A stretch of DNA of 64,000 bases from Saprospiraceae bacterium (GCA_041392805.1 JAWKLJ010000002.1:1875001-1939000), one strand, 5' to 3'. Positions 33,409 to 43,950 are shown, numbered from the stretch's first letter. Numbers and translations: made by a program. Notes: generated by a model from the letters alone, not told the origin.

Positions 33409-36400
33409 CTATCTCAACAAAGTCACCGATCCAATTCGCTTATACCCCCCAGCATCCATTTTCATCCCTCTCCACTCCATACCATCCTCAAAAATGGCTT
33501 GAATTTTCCATACATAGACATCTTGGGGTAGGGGATGGCCCTGGTGGGTGCCATCCCACCCCTCTGCCGGTTTTCCTTCATCTAACTCGGTCGATTCCCA
33601 CAGCAATTCGCCATAGGGAGAAAATATTTGTAAACGGTATTCTTTCAGACTAATCCCTTTCGGTAGAAACAATTGGGCGTCACCCAGACCTTGCTCAGGC
33701 GCAAAAGCATTGGGCACCTGTAAGCCGTGGATGAAACCAGGCTCAAGGACCAACAGGGTGTCGTCAGGACAGCCATTGGAGGCGATGGCTTGCAGGTAGA
33801 CCTGTTTTAGGCCATTTTCATAATAACGATGCCCTGGGTGTAGTTCTTCGCTGGTGGCGCCATCGCCAAAATCCCAGAAAAAGCGATCGGCATCTTCAGA
33901 GGTATTTTGGAACTGGATAAAGCCTGTGGCCTTGCCATTGATTTGTTCTGCTGACCATAAAAAAGAGGCGGTGGCAGTGGGCATCACCTCTACATAAGCC
34001 GGTAAAACCAAACTGTCCGCGCAGATATCATCAAAGGCAGCTATTAATCGCAGATCATACAAACCTGCCTCGGTATAAGTGTGTTTAGGTTCCCGAGCCG
34101 TAGATTGCGTTCCATCACCAAAATCCCAGCTAAAATGGTTGCCAACGCCCAGGTTTGTAAACTGCACCTGCATAGGCTCACATCCTATGATCGTATCTAG
34201 CTCAAAATCAGCTAGCGGACTTTCGTAGAAACGCAACATTTGGCTCGTCGTATCTTCGCAGCCATAGGTATTGCTCACCCAGAGGTGAACTGGAAAATCG
34301 CCCGCCTGGTAAAAGGTTTGGGTGGGATGTACAAAATTGGAGGACAAGTCCCCACTAAAGTTCCAATGGTATCCTTCTCCACCCACTGACTCATTGTTGA
34401 AATGAACATTGACGGGTAAACCGCAGGTGCTTTCTTTTTCATAAGAAAAAACAGCTTTGGGAACCGGGTAAGCGAAAATTTCGGTGTAACTCGTATCGGA
34501 ATAACAACCGGAGGGGTTGGATACGCGCAGCTTGACCGTGTAATTGCCCGCCACCAGATAAGTATGCGCCGGATTGGCTTCTACCGAGGTATTGCCATCC
34601 CCAAAGTCCCATTGGTAGTATTGTCCATTATGGCTGTTTTGTTGAAAATCCATTGACAGTGGCGTACAACCGTTTGGCGCTGTCATACTAAAGGAAGCCT
34701 TAGGTGCCTCGCCAATACTGATCGTTTTGCTAATCGTTTGCGAACAGGCATTGTTCAAGGAGGTGCCTGTTAGTTGGATAGTGAAGCTTCCGGTCTGCGG
34801 AAAGGTATAGACCGGATTTGCTAAGACGGAAGTATCACCTGTTCCAAAACTCCAGCTGGTCGAAGCCAGGTTGGTCGAGTGATTGGTAAACTGAATTTCC
34901 TGGCCCTGGCATAGGTTTGGGCTGAATTCAAAATCAACAGTAGGCGCTTCCAGTACCCTAATGGTTTGTTTGGTGCTGTCCTCCGCACAAGTGTTGCTGG
35001 CATATTGGGTGATGGTATAGGTGCCAGGGTTAACAAAAGTGTGTGAAGGATTGGCTATGGAAGCGCCATTGCCGTCCCCAAAATCCCATTGAACCATAGT
35101 GCCGGGGGTAGAAAAGTTTTCAAAGGATAATTCAAAAGGTGCGCAGCCCACCGTCCGGTTGATATTGAAAAAAGCATTGACTTTTTCTGGCTCAACGAGG
35201 AGTGTTTTCTGCAAAGTATCCGCGCCACAGGCATTGCTAGCTATCAGACGTATCGGATAACTCACTGTGGCCGTATCTGCTTCAAAAGTTTGAACACTGG
35301 GTAATGAATCCGTGGAAAAATTGCCATTGCCAAAGTCCCAGTAAAAAGCAGTTGGACTACCCTGAGAAATATTAGCGAAGTAAACATTTAGGGGGGCACA
35401 ACCAGTGTCAACTGTAAACCCGAAATCAACGATCGGGAAGGCGCGCACCAGGAAGGTATCCGAAATGACATCCACTCCACATCGGTTGGATGCCTCCAGA
35501 TGCACCACATACATTGTATCATTCCTACCTCCTTCATAAACTATGGAAGCAGGAGGCGTCTCCGTTGCAGCAGTTTGGCCATTGCCAAAATGCCATAAGT
35601 AGGTGTTCTCAAAGCCCTGACTTTGATTGGTCAAGTTGGTACTTAGTTGGCCACAATTGTCGTACGCATCTGCCGCAAAAAGTGCTTGCGGAGGAGCGAC
35701 GACTTGGATGTTTTGGGTGAAAATGGCCTGACAAGCGGCCGCATTACTCGTAATTAATTGTATGTCGTAATTGCCTGCGTTTGAATAGGTATAGCTTGGA
35801 GATGGATCAGAAACACTGGCACTGCCATCACCAAAATTCCAGCTGAAGCTGTCACTTCCTTCACTAAGGTTTTCGAGATCGATTTGTTGGCCAATACAAA
35901 TGATCGGTGATACCGTAAAATTGGGAATAGGAGAGGGGTTAAGGACAATGGTTTTTTCCGCCTGGGCCGGACATCCCGTTTGGGCATCTTGCACCCTATA
36001 GGTAAGGGTGTGACTGCCGACATCCACCAAGCTGGGATCGAAAATGCCACTTTGGCTATCTGCGATGCCATTCCCAGTCCAGGTGCCTCCTGTGGGACTA
36101 TTTCCATTTAGTGAAAAAGGTGCAGCATCCGCACAAATGCTTTCATCAGGACCAGCTACCACCGCCATCGGAGCAATAACTGTGATGGTCAATACATCTT
36201 CAAATGCGCAGCTGCCTGCGCCAACCATGTAGTGCAATTGAAAAGTCCCTGGTCCTGCTGCTATGGGGTCAAATAGATTGCCATTTAACCCATTACCTAT
36301 CCCCGACCACCGGCCGCCACTTGGATTTGCACCGAAGGAAAGATTATAAGTTCCATTAAACATACAAAGGCTTGTATCTTGGCCGGCATCTACACTTACC

Positions 36401-38883
36401 GGGTCTATTACCCCTATATTGGCAATAGCTGAGGAAGAACAGCCATTGGCATTGGTTATGGTGTAATTTAATTGATAACTGCCTGGGCCGCCAGCAATGA
36501 TGGGATCAAACAACCCCGTATTGGGCGCTACTACTCCTGGGCCACTCCATGTCCCTCCTGCTGGGCTAGCCAGTGGTAAGGCCGTAGCGCCTGGGCTATT
36601 GCAATAGGCAGAATCGGCAACTGCAACGGTAGGTGCTTCCCTCACCAAAACGGTCAAAGAATCCACCCCTCGACAGCTATTCCCATCTGTGAGGCTATAC
36701 GTGAGGGTAAAAAGACCGGGGCCTGCCACTCCTGTAATAAATTGATTGCCATCTACAATATTTGCTAGGGAACTACTCCATATCCCATTGGCAGGACTCC
36801 CGGTCAACAATTGATTTTCTTCATTACTACAAATACTAATATCTGGTCCTGCTGTTACCGTAGGTGCAGGAATGATCGTTATGGTGAAATGATCAGACAT
36901 AGAGCAAGCCCCTACGCCATAGTGATAGGTCAAGACATTGCCACCTGTATTTGCTTGTGCGGGCTGAAACAAGCCATTCGGATGGACGCCATTGCCCGAC
37001 CAGGTTCCACCGGCAGGGAGCGCTACCAATTGGAAGGGCGGTTCGGAGGCGCAGAGAGTGGTATCAGCCGGTAGTTCAAGGTCAGAAAGTGCCTGTACTA
37101 CAAAAGTATCTGCTATGCTGTAACTGCCACATCGGTTAGCAGCCTCCAGGCTTACGATATATGTGCCTGCGGTATCATAGCTTATTCCCATTGGATAGGC
37201 TTCGGTGGAAGTGGCGGTGGATCCGCCCGGGAAATTCCAATGGTAGCTGGTAAAGGGCAAACCATTCGATTGATACTGCAGATTTAAGGTGTCAAAACTT
37301 AAAATAGCGGATGCACAGGAATCTGCTAAAGGAATTAAATTGATCGTAGGCGGACCTGGCATCATTAAAGTGGTGTCCCATTGGACCGTCGCACAGGGGT
37401 TGGTGGTGCGTAAGATCAACTCATATGCACCGCCTTCCATAAATTGGATGCTTGGGCTTTTCGACTGGGCATTGGTGCTATCAACAAAAGCCCAATCGAA
37501 TTCCGAATTGACCACCCATTCATAGCTGAGATCATTCCCCTGCGAGTTATTGACCAGTGGGATCGTGACTGGAGTACAGGCGCCTCCTGAGATAATATCA
37601 GTTAAAATGGGGGAGGCCATGGCACTCGGTTCATCATATATGGTTATTTGCTGGCTAATTTTAAATGGACCACAGGCAAAACTGATGACGGTCATTTCTA
37701 TGGTATAAACACCAGGATTCAGGAATTCAATGTCGATACTATTGGAATTGAATAAATTGCCGCTGACAATATTCCAATCTTCGCCCGAAACACCTGATAT
37801 CGTCCAACTCGGGTTTAAGACATCAATGCATGCGGAAGGATTTCCGCTAACCACCTCATTTACATTGGTCGTATTATTATTGAAGGTATAGGTCGACCCT
37901 GCACAACTGTTCGGAGGGGCAATGATTACAAAGTCAGGGTCAGGAGGGCTACTGACCTCAATAGGTTCTATCGTAGCAGTAGAGGAGTTACAAGGGTTAG
38001 AGGCAACAATTTTGATGTCAAAAGCATCCGTATAGTTACCCGTGCTGGTCGTTTCTCCACAAGAGCTTTCTTCAAAGGTGTGGGTAAAAACCTCGGGTAG
38101 AGAATCCTGTGTATAATGAGCCACTTCTTCTCCATTAATATAAACGGTATATTCTGTACCTGGCGGATTACTTTCGGTATTGATGATAGGAAAATCGAGG
38201 GTAGCCGGTGCACAAAGCCCTACCGTATTACCTGGGATCACCAGCCCCACAGAAGGGTTTCCACCATTGTAAAAAGTATAGGTATTCGTAAATACACAGC
38301 CATTGTTATGGCGAACAGTAAAAAAGATGGTAAAATAGCCATAACCAGTATAAGTGTGTGAAATGGTGTTGGTATTGGAAAAAGTAGTATTATCATAATT
38401 TTCGGAAGGACTTCCATCTCCCCAGTTAATGGTATATCCTTCGTTTTGTGCATAAGAGGCAGAGGCATTAAAAATGCTCAATTCCAGGGAAGATGCACCA
38501 TTACAAGCGCGAATTTCCCTGTCAATTAAGGTGACAATGCCTGGAGGGACCCCAATCGTTGCATCAGGTGTTGCAAGTACGGTGAGGGTATCCGAGGCAC
38601 AAGCCGTTCCATTGGCAAATAAGGTAATGGGGTAGTTCACTTCCTGCGGGAGGATAGGGAATCGATGAGTAATAGCCGCACCATCTTGATCAGGTGTTCC
38701 GTCATTGTCCAGGTCCCAGCTATAAGCGGTGCTTCCATCGGGTCCATTGACATTGAGGTCTACGGCGACGCCAGCACAGGGAGCCGTATCAGAAAAGGTA
38801 AAACTACATTGGGCATGGGTGGTGTGGTATCCAATCGTTAGGAATAAGATATAAAGGATATGATATATTTTGTTAGTAATCAT
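33409..38883 (-). CDS. Giant PKD-repeat adhesin, T9SS type B sorting domain
   Basis: 1824-residue secreted protein. Signal peptide (KIYHILYILFLTIGYHTTHAQ), then many PKD/Ig-like repeats with the YxWDFGDG signature (YSWDLDNDG, FSWNFGDG, YYWDFGNG, VQWDFGDGNG, YQWDFGDG, FSWDFGDG, FFWDFGDG), mixed with LTY-type modules (GGTWSGNGV). The C-terminus (VPNAFAPEQGLGD to GSVTLLR) is the gliding-motility-associated type B sorting domain. It should be exported by T9SS and held on the surface. The next gene on the same strand upstream, 35 bp away, is a PorP/SprF protein, its likely export or anchoring partner. Confidence 0.94.
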   Translation of the reverse strand: MITNKIYHILYILFLTIGYHTTHAQCSFTFSDTAPCAGVAVDLNVNGPDGSTAYSWDLDNDGTPDQDGAAITHRFPILPQEVNYPITLFANGTACASDTLTVLATPDATIGVPPGIVTLIDREIRACNGASSLELSIFNASASYAQNEGYTINWGDGSPSENYDNTTFSNTNTISHTYTGYGYFTIFFTVRHNNGCVFTNTYTFYNGGNPSVGLVIPGNTVGLCAPATLDFPIINTESNPPGTEYTVYINGEEVAHYTQDSLPEVFTHTFEESSCGETTSTGNYTDAFDIKIVASNPCNSSTATIEPIEVSSPPDPDFVIIAPPNSCAGSTYTFNNNTTNVNEVVSGNPSACIDVLNPSWTISGVSGEDWNIVSGNLFNSNSIDIEFLNPGVYTIEMTVISFACGPFKISQQITIYDEPSAMASPILTDIISGGACTPVTIPLVNNSQGNDLSYEWVVNSEFDWAFVDSTNAQSKSPSIQFMEGGAYELILRTTNPCATVQWDTTLMMPGPPTINLIPLADSCASAILSFDTLNLQYQSNGLPFTSYHWNFPGGSTATSTEAYPMGISYDTAGTYIVSLEAANRCGSYSIADTFVVQALSDLELPADTTLCASEPPFQLVALPAGGTWSGNGVHPNGLFQPAQANTGGNVLTYHYGVGACSMSDHFTITIIPAPTVTAGPDISICSNEENQLLTGSPANGIWSSSLANIVDGNQFITGVAGPGLFTLTYSLTDGNSCRGVDSLTVLVREAPTVAVADSAYCNSPGATALPLASPAGGTWSGPGVVAPNTGLFDPIIAGGPGSYQLNYTITNANGCSSSAIANIGVIDPVSVDAGQDTSLCMFNGTYNLSFGANPSGGRWSGIGNGLNGNLFDPIAAGPGTFQLHYMVGAGSCAFEDVLTITVIAPMAVVAGPDESICADAAPFSLNGNSPTGGTWTGNGIADSQSGIFDPSLVDVGSHTLTYRVQDAQTGCPAQAEKTIVLNPSPIPNFTVSPIICIGQQIDLENLSEGSDSFSWNFGDGSASVSDPSPSYTYSNAGNYDIQLITSNAAACQAIFTQNIQVVAPPQALFAADAYDNCGQLSTNLTNQSQGFENTYLWHFGNGQTAATETPPASIVYEGGRNDTMYVVHLEASNRCGVDVISDTFLVRAFPIVDFGFTVDTGCAPLNVYFANISQGSPTAFYWDFGNGNFSTDSLPSVQTFEADTATVSYPIRLIASNACGADTLQKTLLVEPEKVNAFFNINRTVGCAPFELSFENFSTPGTMVQWDFGDGNGASIANPSHTFVNPGTYTITQYASNTCAEDSTKQTIRVLEAPTVDFEFSPNLCQGQEIQFTNHSTNLASTSWSFGTGDTSVLANPVYTFPQTGSFTIQLTGTSLNNACSQTISKTISIGEAPKASFSMTAPNGCTPLSMDFQQNSHNGQYYQWDFGDGNTSVEANPAHTYLVAGNYTVKLRVSNPSGCYSDTSYTEIFAYPVPKAVFSYEKESTCGLPVNVHFNNESVGGEGYHWNFSGDLSSNFVHPTQTFYQAGDFPVHLWVSNTYGCEDTTSQMLRFYESPLADFELDTIIGCEPMQVQFTNLGVGNHFSWDFGDGTQSTAREPKHTYTEAGLYDLRLIAAFDDICADSLVLPAYVEVMPTATASFLWSAEQINGKATGFIQFQNTSEDADRFFWDFGDGATSEELHPGHRYYENGLKQVYLQAIASNGCPDDTLLVLEPGFIHGLQVPNAFAPEQGLGDAQLFLPKGISLKEYRLQIFSPYGELLWESTELDEGKPAEGWDGTHQGHPLPQDVYVWKIQAIFEDGMEWRGMKMDAGGYKRIGSVTLLR

Positions 38884-38918
38884 TAGCCGAGCGTTTGAAA
38901 GTGTAAATGGGATGATAA

Positions 38919-40070
38919 TTAGAAGAAGTCTTTACAATCCAGTATTTTTTTACCCGATCGGCTGCGACTGTTTTTGCCGCTACCCAGGTTGATATCTGGT
39001 AAAAAACGGTAACGAAAGGTCATTTCAAACACACTACCAGCAACTGGCCCTACGCCAGTGGTATTGATGTCGACACTAGCACCAAAAAACAAGCGCGGAT
39101 CACTGTTTTTTCGATCATTACTGCTACTCATAGCATAACCGCCTACCGTTAAAATAAAGGCATCAGTATGGGTGGCGTTGGGTGCGAAAAAGCGATTTTG
39201 GTATAAGAGACCGAGGTAAAAGCTATTTACCAAACCATACATTCCCACTGTGCTGACAGTAATGTTTTCCTGGAAATTGAGGAATTTATATCCCTGCATA
39301 TCCACTTTGATATTAGGAGAAAAAGAGACGTCAAAACCGGTTCCCTGGAAAATCTTCAATGGGATAATCAAGCCTCCATGGAAGGTGGTGCGGGGAGCCA
39401 CTGCCGATTCGGTATTGAGAAAGGAATCGTTACCTTTGGCCGATTTGCTCACTAAATATGGCAGGTGATGGAAACTAAGCCCTAATTGACTCCTGACGTT
39501 GCGCAACCTCTTTTTGCCATTTCCCAGGTCGCCTACCCTTCGCCATACTACGCCAAAATCAAAGTCGCCATAGGTGACCTGATCTAGCACCGGCATCACA
39601 CTACTATTTTGGACCACCCCATAAATGGCGTCCAGCTGGTCCGAGAAAACCAATCGGTCCCAGTCAAGATGTTTCTGCACCAGCCGGCCTTCCATACCAA
39701 AGTGAAGATTGCTTTTCTCTCCGGGGATCGTGTACGAAAAAACAACACCAGCCTGGTTGGATTGAAGGTTTGCCAAACCCTCGGTATTGCTCATGACGTG
39801 CAATCCCAGACCGATCCCAACAAAAGGCAGTTGCGTTTCGAGGCTAGCGCCAAAGGTTCGGAAGCCCTGGTCTGCATTGAGCCATTGAATGCGGGAAACA
39901 CCAGCGAGGGTAATTCCACTTTCCAGGCCAGCAAAGGCGGGGTTGAGGTAAATGCGGTTGGCATAAAATTGGGAAAACGAAGGATCCTGGGCCTTCAAAA
40001 GAGGAGAAATCAAACCAAGGGCTACCGGTAACAGTAGCCGCTTTAACCATAGGGATAATGGGCTGTTCAT
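38919..40070 (-). CDS. PorP/SprF family outer membrane protein
   Basis: 383 residues. A signal peptide is followed by the family hallmark QDPSFSQFYANRIYLNPAFAGL, then a beta-barrel pattern with many short amphipathic strands, and FEMTFRYRFLPDI near the C-terminus. PorP/SprF proteins are specific partners of type B T9SS substrates and help their secretion or attachment. Transcribed first, directly ahead of the giant adhesin, which supports a two-gene operon. A basic tail (GKNSRSRSGKK) follows the last strand. Confidence 0.93.
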   Translation of the reverse strand: MNSPLSLWLKRLLLPVALGLISPLLKAQDPSFSQFYANRIYLNPAFAGLESGITLAGVSRIQWLNADQGFRTFGASLETQLPFVGIGLGLHVMSNTEGLANLQSNQAGVVFSYTIPGEKSNLHFGMEGRLVQKHLDWDRLVFSDQLDAIYGVVQNSSVMPVLDQVTYGDFDFGVVWRRVGDLGNGKKRLRNVRSQLGLSFHHLPYLVSKSAKGNDSFLNTESAVAPRTTFHGGLIIPLKIFQGTGFDVSFSPNIKVDMQGYKFLNFQENITVSTVGMYGLVNSFYLGLLYQNRFFAPNATHTDAFILTVGGYAMSSSNDRKNSDPRLFFGASVDINTTGVGPVAGSVFEMTFRYRFLPDINLGSGKNSRSRSGKKILDCKDFF

Positions 40071-40481
40071 TTAAATCGGTTTAAAGGATGACCTAATCAC
40101 AAGTGTAAAAAGGTTTGGGCAGAGGAATAGGGGGACATTATGTTTTACTGTACTCGCTAAAACGGGAACTTGTTACCAACTGGTGTTTCACAGGTTGTGA
40201 GGGGCCTTTTCCTGAAAAGACAGGAAGTGAACAATAATACTTTGAACTGGGTTAGACTGGTTAATCGGGTTGAACAACGGTTTGATCGTGTTCAGGGGGT
40301 GAAGAATAAATGGGGCTAAATGACTGGAATAGGAATGAAGAATAACGACTAAGTTGGTAAGAAGGAATGAGGGGGGGAGAGATTCAACAACTACCAGAAA
40401 GTCTTATTACTTCATGTTTTTTGCTAATACAAATCTAAAACGTATAGATATTTAAAAAAAGTATAATAAGAACTCAATTTT
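40071..40481. other. Intergenic region, no gene seen
   Basis: Upstream region of the PorP/SprF-adhesin operon. G-rich, with GGGTTAGACTGG/GGGTTGAACAACGG-like runs, no ORF and no clear hairpin. Confidence 0.4.
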
Positions 40482-41306
40482 TTATTTTACAGCTAATATT
40501 TTTTCTTTTTGAAGTTTAAATTCTTCCTCAGTGAGGATGCCTTTATCTCTCAGCTCGCCCAATTTGACGATTTGGGAGAGGAGGTCATTTTCCAGTTCCA
40601 TTTCTTCCACTTCCAGTTGTTTGGGAGGCGTTTCTTTGGCGGGAGCAGTCACAGTAATGTGCTGAGCAGCAGGAATGGCCTCGATTACCCTGAAGCCATT
40701 TTCGACAAAATGGTGAAAATTTCGGTGTGCTCTCAGGTTTGAAAGTGCTCGATGGGTATAAATTTTATTAACATCTTTAAATCCAAAAGCAACCGCTTTT
40801 TCCAGATGATAAAAACTATTGTCTATTTCATTCAGCAAGGAATAGCAGCAGGCAAGGTTGAAATGAGTGCTAGGGTCTTCAAAATTAATTTCCAGGGCTT
40901 CATCAAAAGCATCTATAGCTGCTTCATACCTAAATTGTCTGAAAAGCTGGACACCTTTTTTCTTAAAATACCTTTCTTTTTCCATGTTTTGGGCAGGCGC
41001 AAGAATGGCTGGTGCACTATAAGGTTTATAATTGTCGGTTTCTGGATAGGCACTTTTAATCCATTTTTTATTATAGCGTTCGTCGAATTCTTCTTGAGGC
41101 ATGACAAATAAAAGAACGGCATCAATAAATCCTAATAAAGCAGGAAATGCAATTAAGGGAACGTTTTCTTCAACTGTCATCAAAAAGGAAAACATAAATA
41201 CCCCGAAATACATGACGCCCATAAAACGTTTACCCAGATAAAATCGATGTACGCCAAAAATACCTAAAAATAATGCGAGTGTTGCGGCAACCTGCTTTTT
41301 CCTCAT
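40482..41306 (-). CDS. TM2 - TPR - SHOCT protein
   Basis: 274 residues combining three small modules. The TM2 domain (residues 1-70, LALFLGIFGVHRFYLGKRFMG) has two membrane helices. A tetratricopeptide pair follows (RYEAAIDAFDEALEINFEDPSTHFNLACCYSL). The C-terminal SHOCT motif reads LLSQIVKLGELRDKGILTEEEFKLQKEKIL. The architecture suggests a membrane-bound scaffold; no enzymatic motif is visible. Stand-alone gene. Confidence 0.85.
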   Translation of the reverse strand: MRKKQVAATLALFLGIFGVHRFYLGKRFMGVMYFGVFMFSFLMTVEENVPLIAFPALLGFIDAVLLFVMPQEEFDERYNKKWIKSAYPETDNYKPYSAPAILAPAQNMEKERYFKKKGVQLFRQFRYEAAIDAFDEALEINFEDPSTHFNLACCYSLLNEIDNSFYHLEKAVAFGFKDVNKIYTHRALSNLRAHRNFHHFVENGFRVIEAIPAAQHITVTAPAKETPPKQLEVEEMELENDLLSQIVKLGELRDKGILTEEEFKLQKEKILAVK

Positions 41307-41593
41307 CGGTGTTTCCTTTTTCTAGCTATTTTCTTGATCAAGACTTTGATATTACAAGATAAGGTCTATCTTTTAATAACGTCAAACCTTTATCTAAAAG
41401 TTTAGTTTTTATCGACAAAGTTCTATTTATTTGACGAGAATGAATCCAACTGGGTTGCAATTTGAACGAAGCACATCTTTTTTTTGATGACTGGAAAGGA
41501 AGTTACAAAAGGTTAAAATAGTTTTAATGTCCTTAAAGGTCATTTTGATTTTTGAAAAAAAAGCGACCTTTGCACAAGATTAAAATCCCAAGC

Positions 41594-43027
41594 ATGAGAT
41601 TACGAATTTTGTTTTTCTTTTTTGCTATCCTTTTCTGCACGGCTACCTGGGCCCAAGCTGGTCACCATATCAAGGTGACGATTAAGGATTATGACCAACC
41701 TGAGCTTTATTTGGCCTATCATTTAGGAGACAAACAGTATATCAAGGACACCGTTAGGCTTGAGTCGGACGGTGCTTTTCATTTTAAAGGAGAAGCAACC
41801 TTGGAGGGAGGCGTTTACCTCGTTGTAATGGCCCCTGACAACAACTTTTTTCAGATCCTGATCGATGATGAAAACCAGCATTTCTCCCTAAGCACCAGCA
41901 AGGATAACCCTGCCGAGCATATAAGCTTTACCAATAGCGCCGACAACACGCTTTTTTACGAGTATTTAGCTTATATCAATGCACAGCGCCCCGAGGCTGA
42001 ACGTTTGAATAAAGAAATTGAGGCAGCCGGAGAGGCAGGAAAAGAAACTTTGTTGAAGGCGCAGGAGGCTTTAAATGAAAAGGTATTAGCCTATCAGCAA
42101 AAAACGATTAAGGAACATCCCAAAACCCTTACTGCTGCCATTATCCGGGCTAACCTGCCCTTTGACACCCCCGAATTTGAAGGAGATGAGCAGGAGCAAC
42201 AATTGAAACGTTGGCGATATACCCAAAAGCATTATTTTGATAATATAGACCTGGGGGACCCTCGCATGCTGAGGACGCCTTTCTTATTTGGCCGGATTGA
42301 TTATTTTATCAATAAATTGCAGGTACAACATCCTGATACTTTGGCCCTAGCCGTAGACCAGGTCCTTGAGAAATTAAAACCTGCACAAGAAAGCTTTAAA
42401 TTCTTTCTCGTACACTACCTGAATGAATATGCCAAATCAAAAATAGTAGGCATGGATGCGGCATACGTTCACTTGGTCGATAATTACTATAAAACGGGAT
42501 TAGCGAGTTGGACAGATGAAGAATCATTGAACAAGATATTGGAGAGCGCTGATAAATTGAAACCCTTGCTGATTGGTAAAATCGCACCGGATATATTGAT
42601 GCAGAAAAAAGATGGCACCAAAATCAGCCTGCACGATGTCAAATCCGAGTATACCATCTTGTATTTCTGGCGATATGATTGTGGTCATTGCAAGGAATCT
42701 ACGCCCCATATGAAAGCATTTTATGAAAAATTCAAGGATAAAGGGGTGACTATTTTTGCTATTTGTACCAAATTCACAGATGAAGTAGGTGCCTGTTGGG
42801 ATTATGTGGAAGAAAATGAAATTCAAAATTGGCTACATACCGTTGACCCTTATCACCAATCTCGATTTTCAAAAATTTATGATATTAGATCCACTCCTCA
42901 AATTTTTGTTCTGGATGATAAAAAGGAAATCCTTTCCAAACGCATTGGTGCAGAGCAATTGGAGGAATTGATGGATAAAATCATTGAAATGAAAGCAAAG
43001 GAGCAGGTGGGTATGAGCAATGAATAA
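41594..43027 (+). CDS. TlpA-like thioredoxin-fold protein with DUF4369-type N-terminus
   Basis: 477 residues from the ATG at 41594 (signal peptide MRLRILFFFFAILFCTATWA); the upstream TTG at 41552 is not preferred. The N-terminus resembles DUF4369 (ITIKDYDQPELYLAYHLGDKQYIKDTV), a helical middle resembles DUF5106 (DNIDLGDPRMLRTPFLFGRID), and the C-terminal thioredoxin domain has the redox pair C363-G-H-C366 in FWRYDCGHCKE and a cis-Pro region RSTPQIF. It is probably a periplasmic thiol-disulfide reductant. Followed by a strong hairpin. Confidence 0.88.
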   Translation: MRLRILFFFFAILFCTATWAQAGHHIKVTIKDYDQPELYLAYHLGDKQYIKDTVRLESDGAFHFKGEATLEGGVYLVVMAPDNNFFQILIDDENQHFSLSTSKDNPAEHISFTNSADNTLFYEYLAYINAQRPEAERLNKEIEAAGEAGKETLLKAQEALNEKVLAYQQKTIKEHPKTLTAAIIRANLPFDTPEFEGDEQEQQLKRWRYTQKHYFDNIDLGDPRMLRTPFLFGRIDYFINKLQVQHPDTLALAVDQVLEKLKPAQESFKFFLVHYLNEYAKSKIVGMDAAYVHLVDNYYKTGLASWTDEESLNKILESADKLKPLLIGKIAPDILMQKKDGTKISLHDVKSEYTILYFWRYDCGHCKESTPHMKAFYEKFKDKGVTIFAICTKFTDEVGACWDYVEENEIQNWLHTVDPYHQSRFSKIYDIRSTPQIFVLDDKKEILSKRIGAEQLEELMDKIIEMKAKEQVGMSNE

Positions 43028-43073
43028 GAAGCAGATAGATGTCGGTGAAAAACACCGACATCGGCCTGCTTCT
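43027..43073. terminator. Bidirectional hairpin terminator of the GGTG-A5-CACC type
   Basis: Inner perfect stem GATGTCGGTG / CACCGACATC around AAAAA (43038-43062), with an outer arm AGAAGCAG / CTGCTTCT. It lies between two convergent genes and overlaps both stop regions. Confidence 0.75.
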
Positions 43074-43863
43074 AAGTCACCTTTGCCTTGCGCAATACAA
43101 TAGTCAATAAGCCAGGGAAAAAGCGCTTGAGATAAATGGTAATGAGCTCCTTTCCACCGATAAGTACTTCGTTTTTCCCTTTGGCAATGGCCAAAAGCGC
43201 TTTTTGCGCAAAAACGGAGGGCTCCATACCATTACTGGTGGATTCCGCCATCTCATTGTTTTTGCTACCGTCACCCTTTAGCGCGTTAATCGTTACATTG
43301 GTGTGGATATAGCCGGGGCAGATAATGGTAACCTTGATATTGTCTTGGTACACCTCTTCTCTGAGGCAATCAAACCAACCTTGGAGCGCATGTTTGGAAG
43401 CTGCATAAGCAGAGCGATAGGGTGTGCCGATTTTACCCATAACACTGCTGATAACGACGATTTGCCCCTTTTTCTGGGCAACCATATCCGGTAGTACGGC
43501 TTTAGTTACCGCAACACTTCCCAAAAAATTGACGGCCAAAATTTTTTGGTCTACACTGAAATCCGTCTTTAGAATAAGTTCCCTTTGTGAAATGCCAGCA
43601 TTGTTGATCAATATATCCAAATGGCCAAAATGCTTTTTTATCTGCTCATAAGCCTTGGGGATGGTATCAAATTGGGCCACATCCAGGGCAATGGTCAATA
43701 TTGTTTCAGGAGAAGAACAATTTTGCTTTACGCGTTGAAGTTCTTGTTCATTTCGGCTAGAGAGAATAAGTTTGCTCCCTTGTTCTGAAAAGGCATAAGC
43801 AAGGTGTTCTCCGATGCCAGAAGAAGCACCTGTAATCCAAATAACTTTATCCTTAAATGACAT
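43072..43863 (-). CDS. SDR family oxidoreductase (DHRS7-like)
   Basis: 263-residue short-chain dehydrogenase. TGASSGIG cofactor motif, NNAGIS, catalytic Ser in VISSVMG and YAASK are present. The phrase WFDCLREEVYQDNIKVTIICPGYIHTNV is typical of the SDR group close to human DHRS7B. The C-terminal hydrophobic stretch (LITIYLKRFFPGLLTIVLRK) suggests membrane association. Substrate unknown. Confidence 0.88.
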   Translation of the reverse strand: MSFKDKVIWITGASSGIGEHLAYAFSEQGSKLILSSRNEQELQRVKQNCSSPETILTIALDVAQFDTIPKAYEQIKKHFGHLDILINNAGISQRELILKTDFSVDQKILAVNFLGSVAVTKAVLPDMVAQKKGQIVVISSVMGKIGTPYRSAYAASKHALQGWFDCLREEVYQDNIKVTIICPGYIHTNVTINALKGDGSKNNEMAESTSNGMEPSVFAQKALLAIAKGKNEVLIGGKELITIYLKRFFPGLLTIVLRKAKVT

Positions 43864-43950
43864 GGCTTAGTTTTTGAGGGTTAAAGTTCGACAAATATGT
43901 TTTACTTTTAAGGTTTTACAAATAAAAGTTAAGTATTGGAAAAAACGCCT

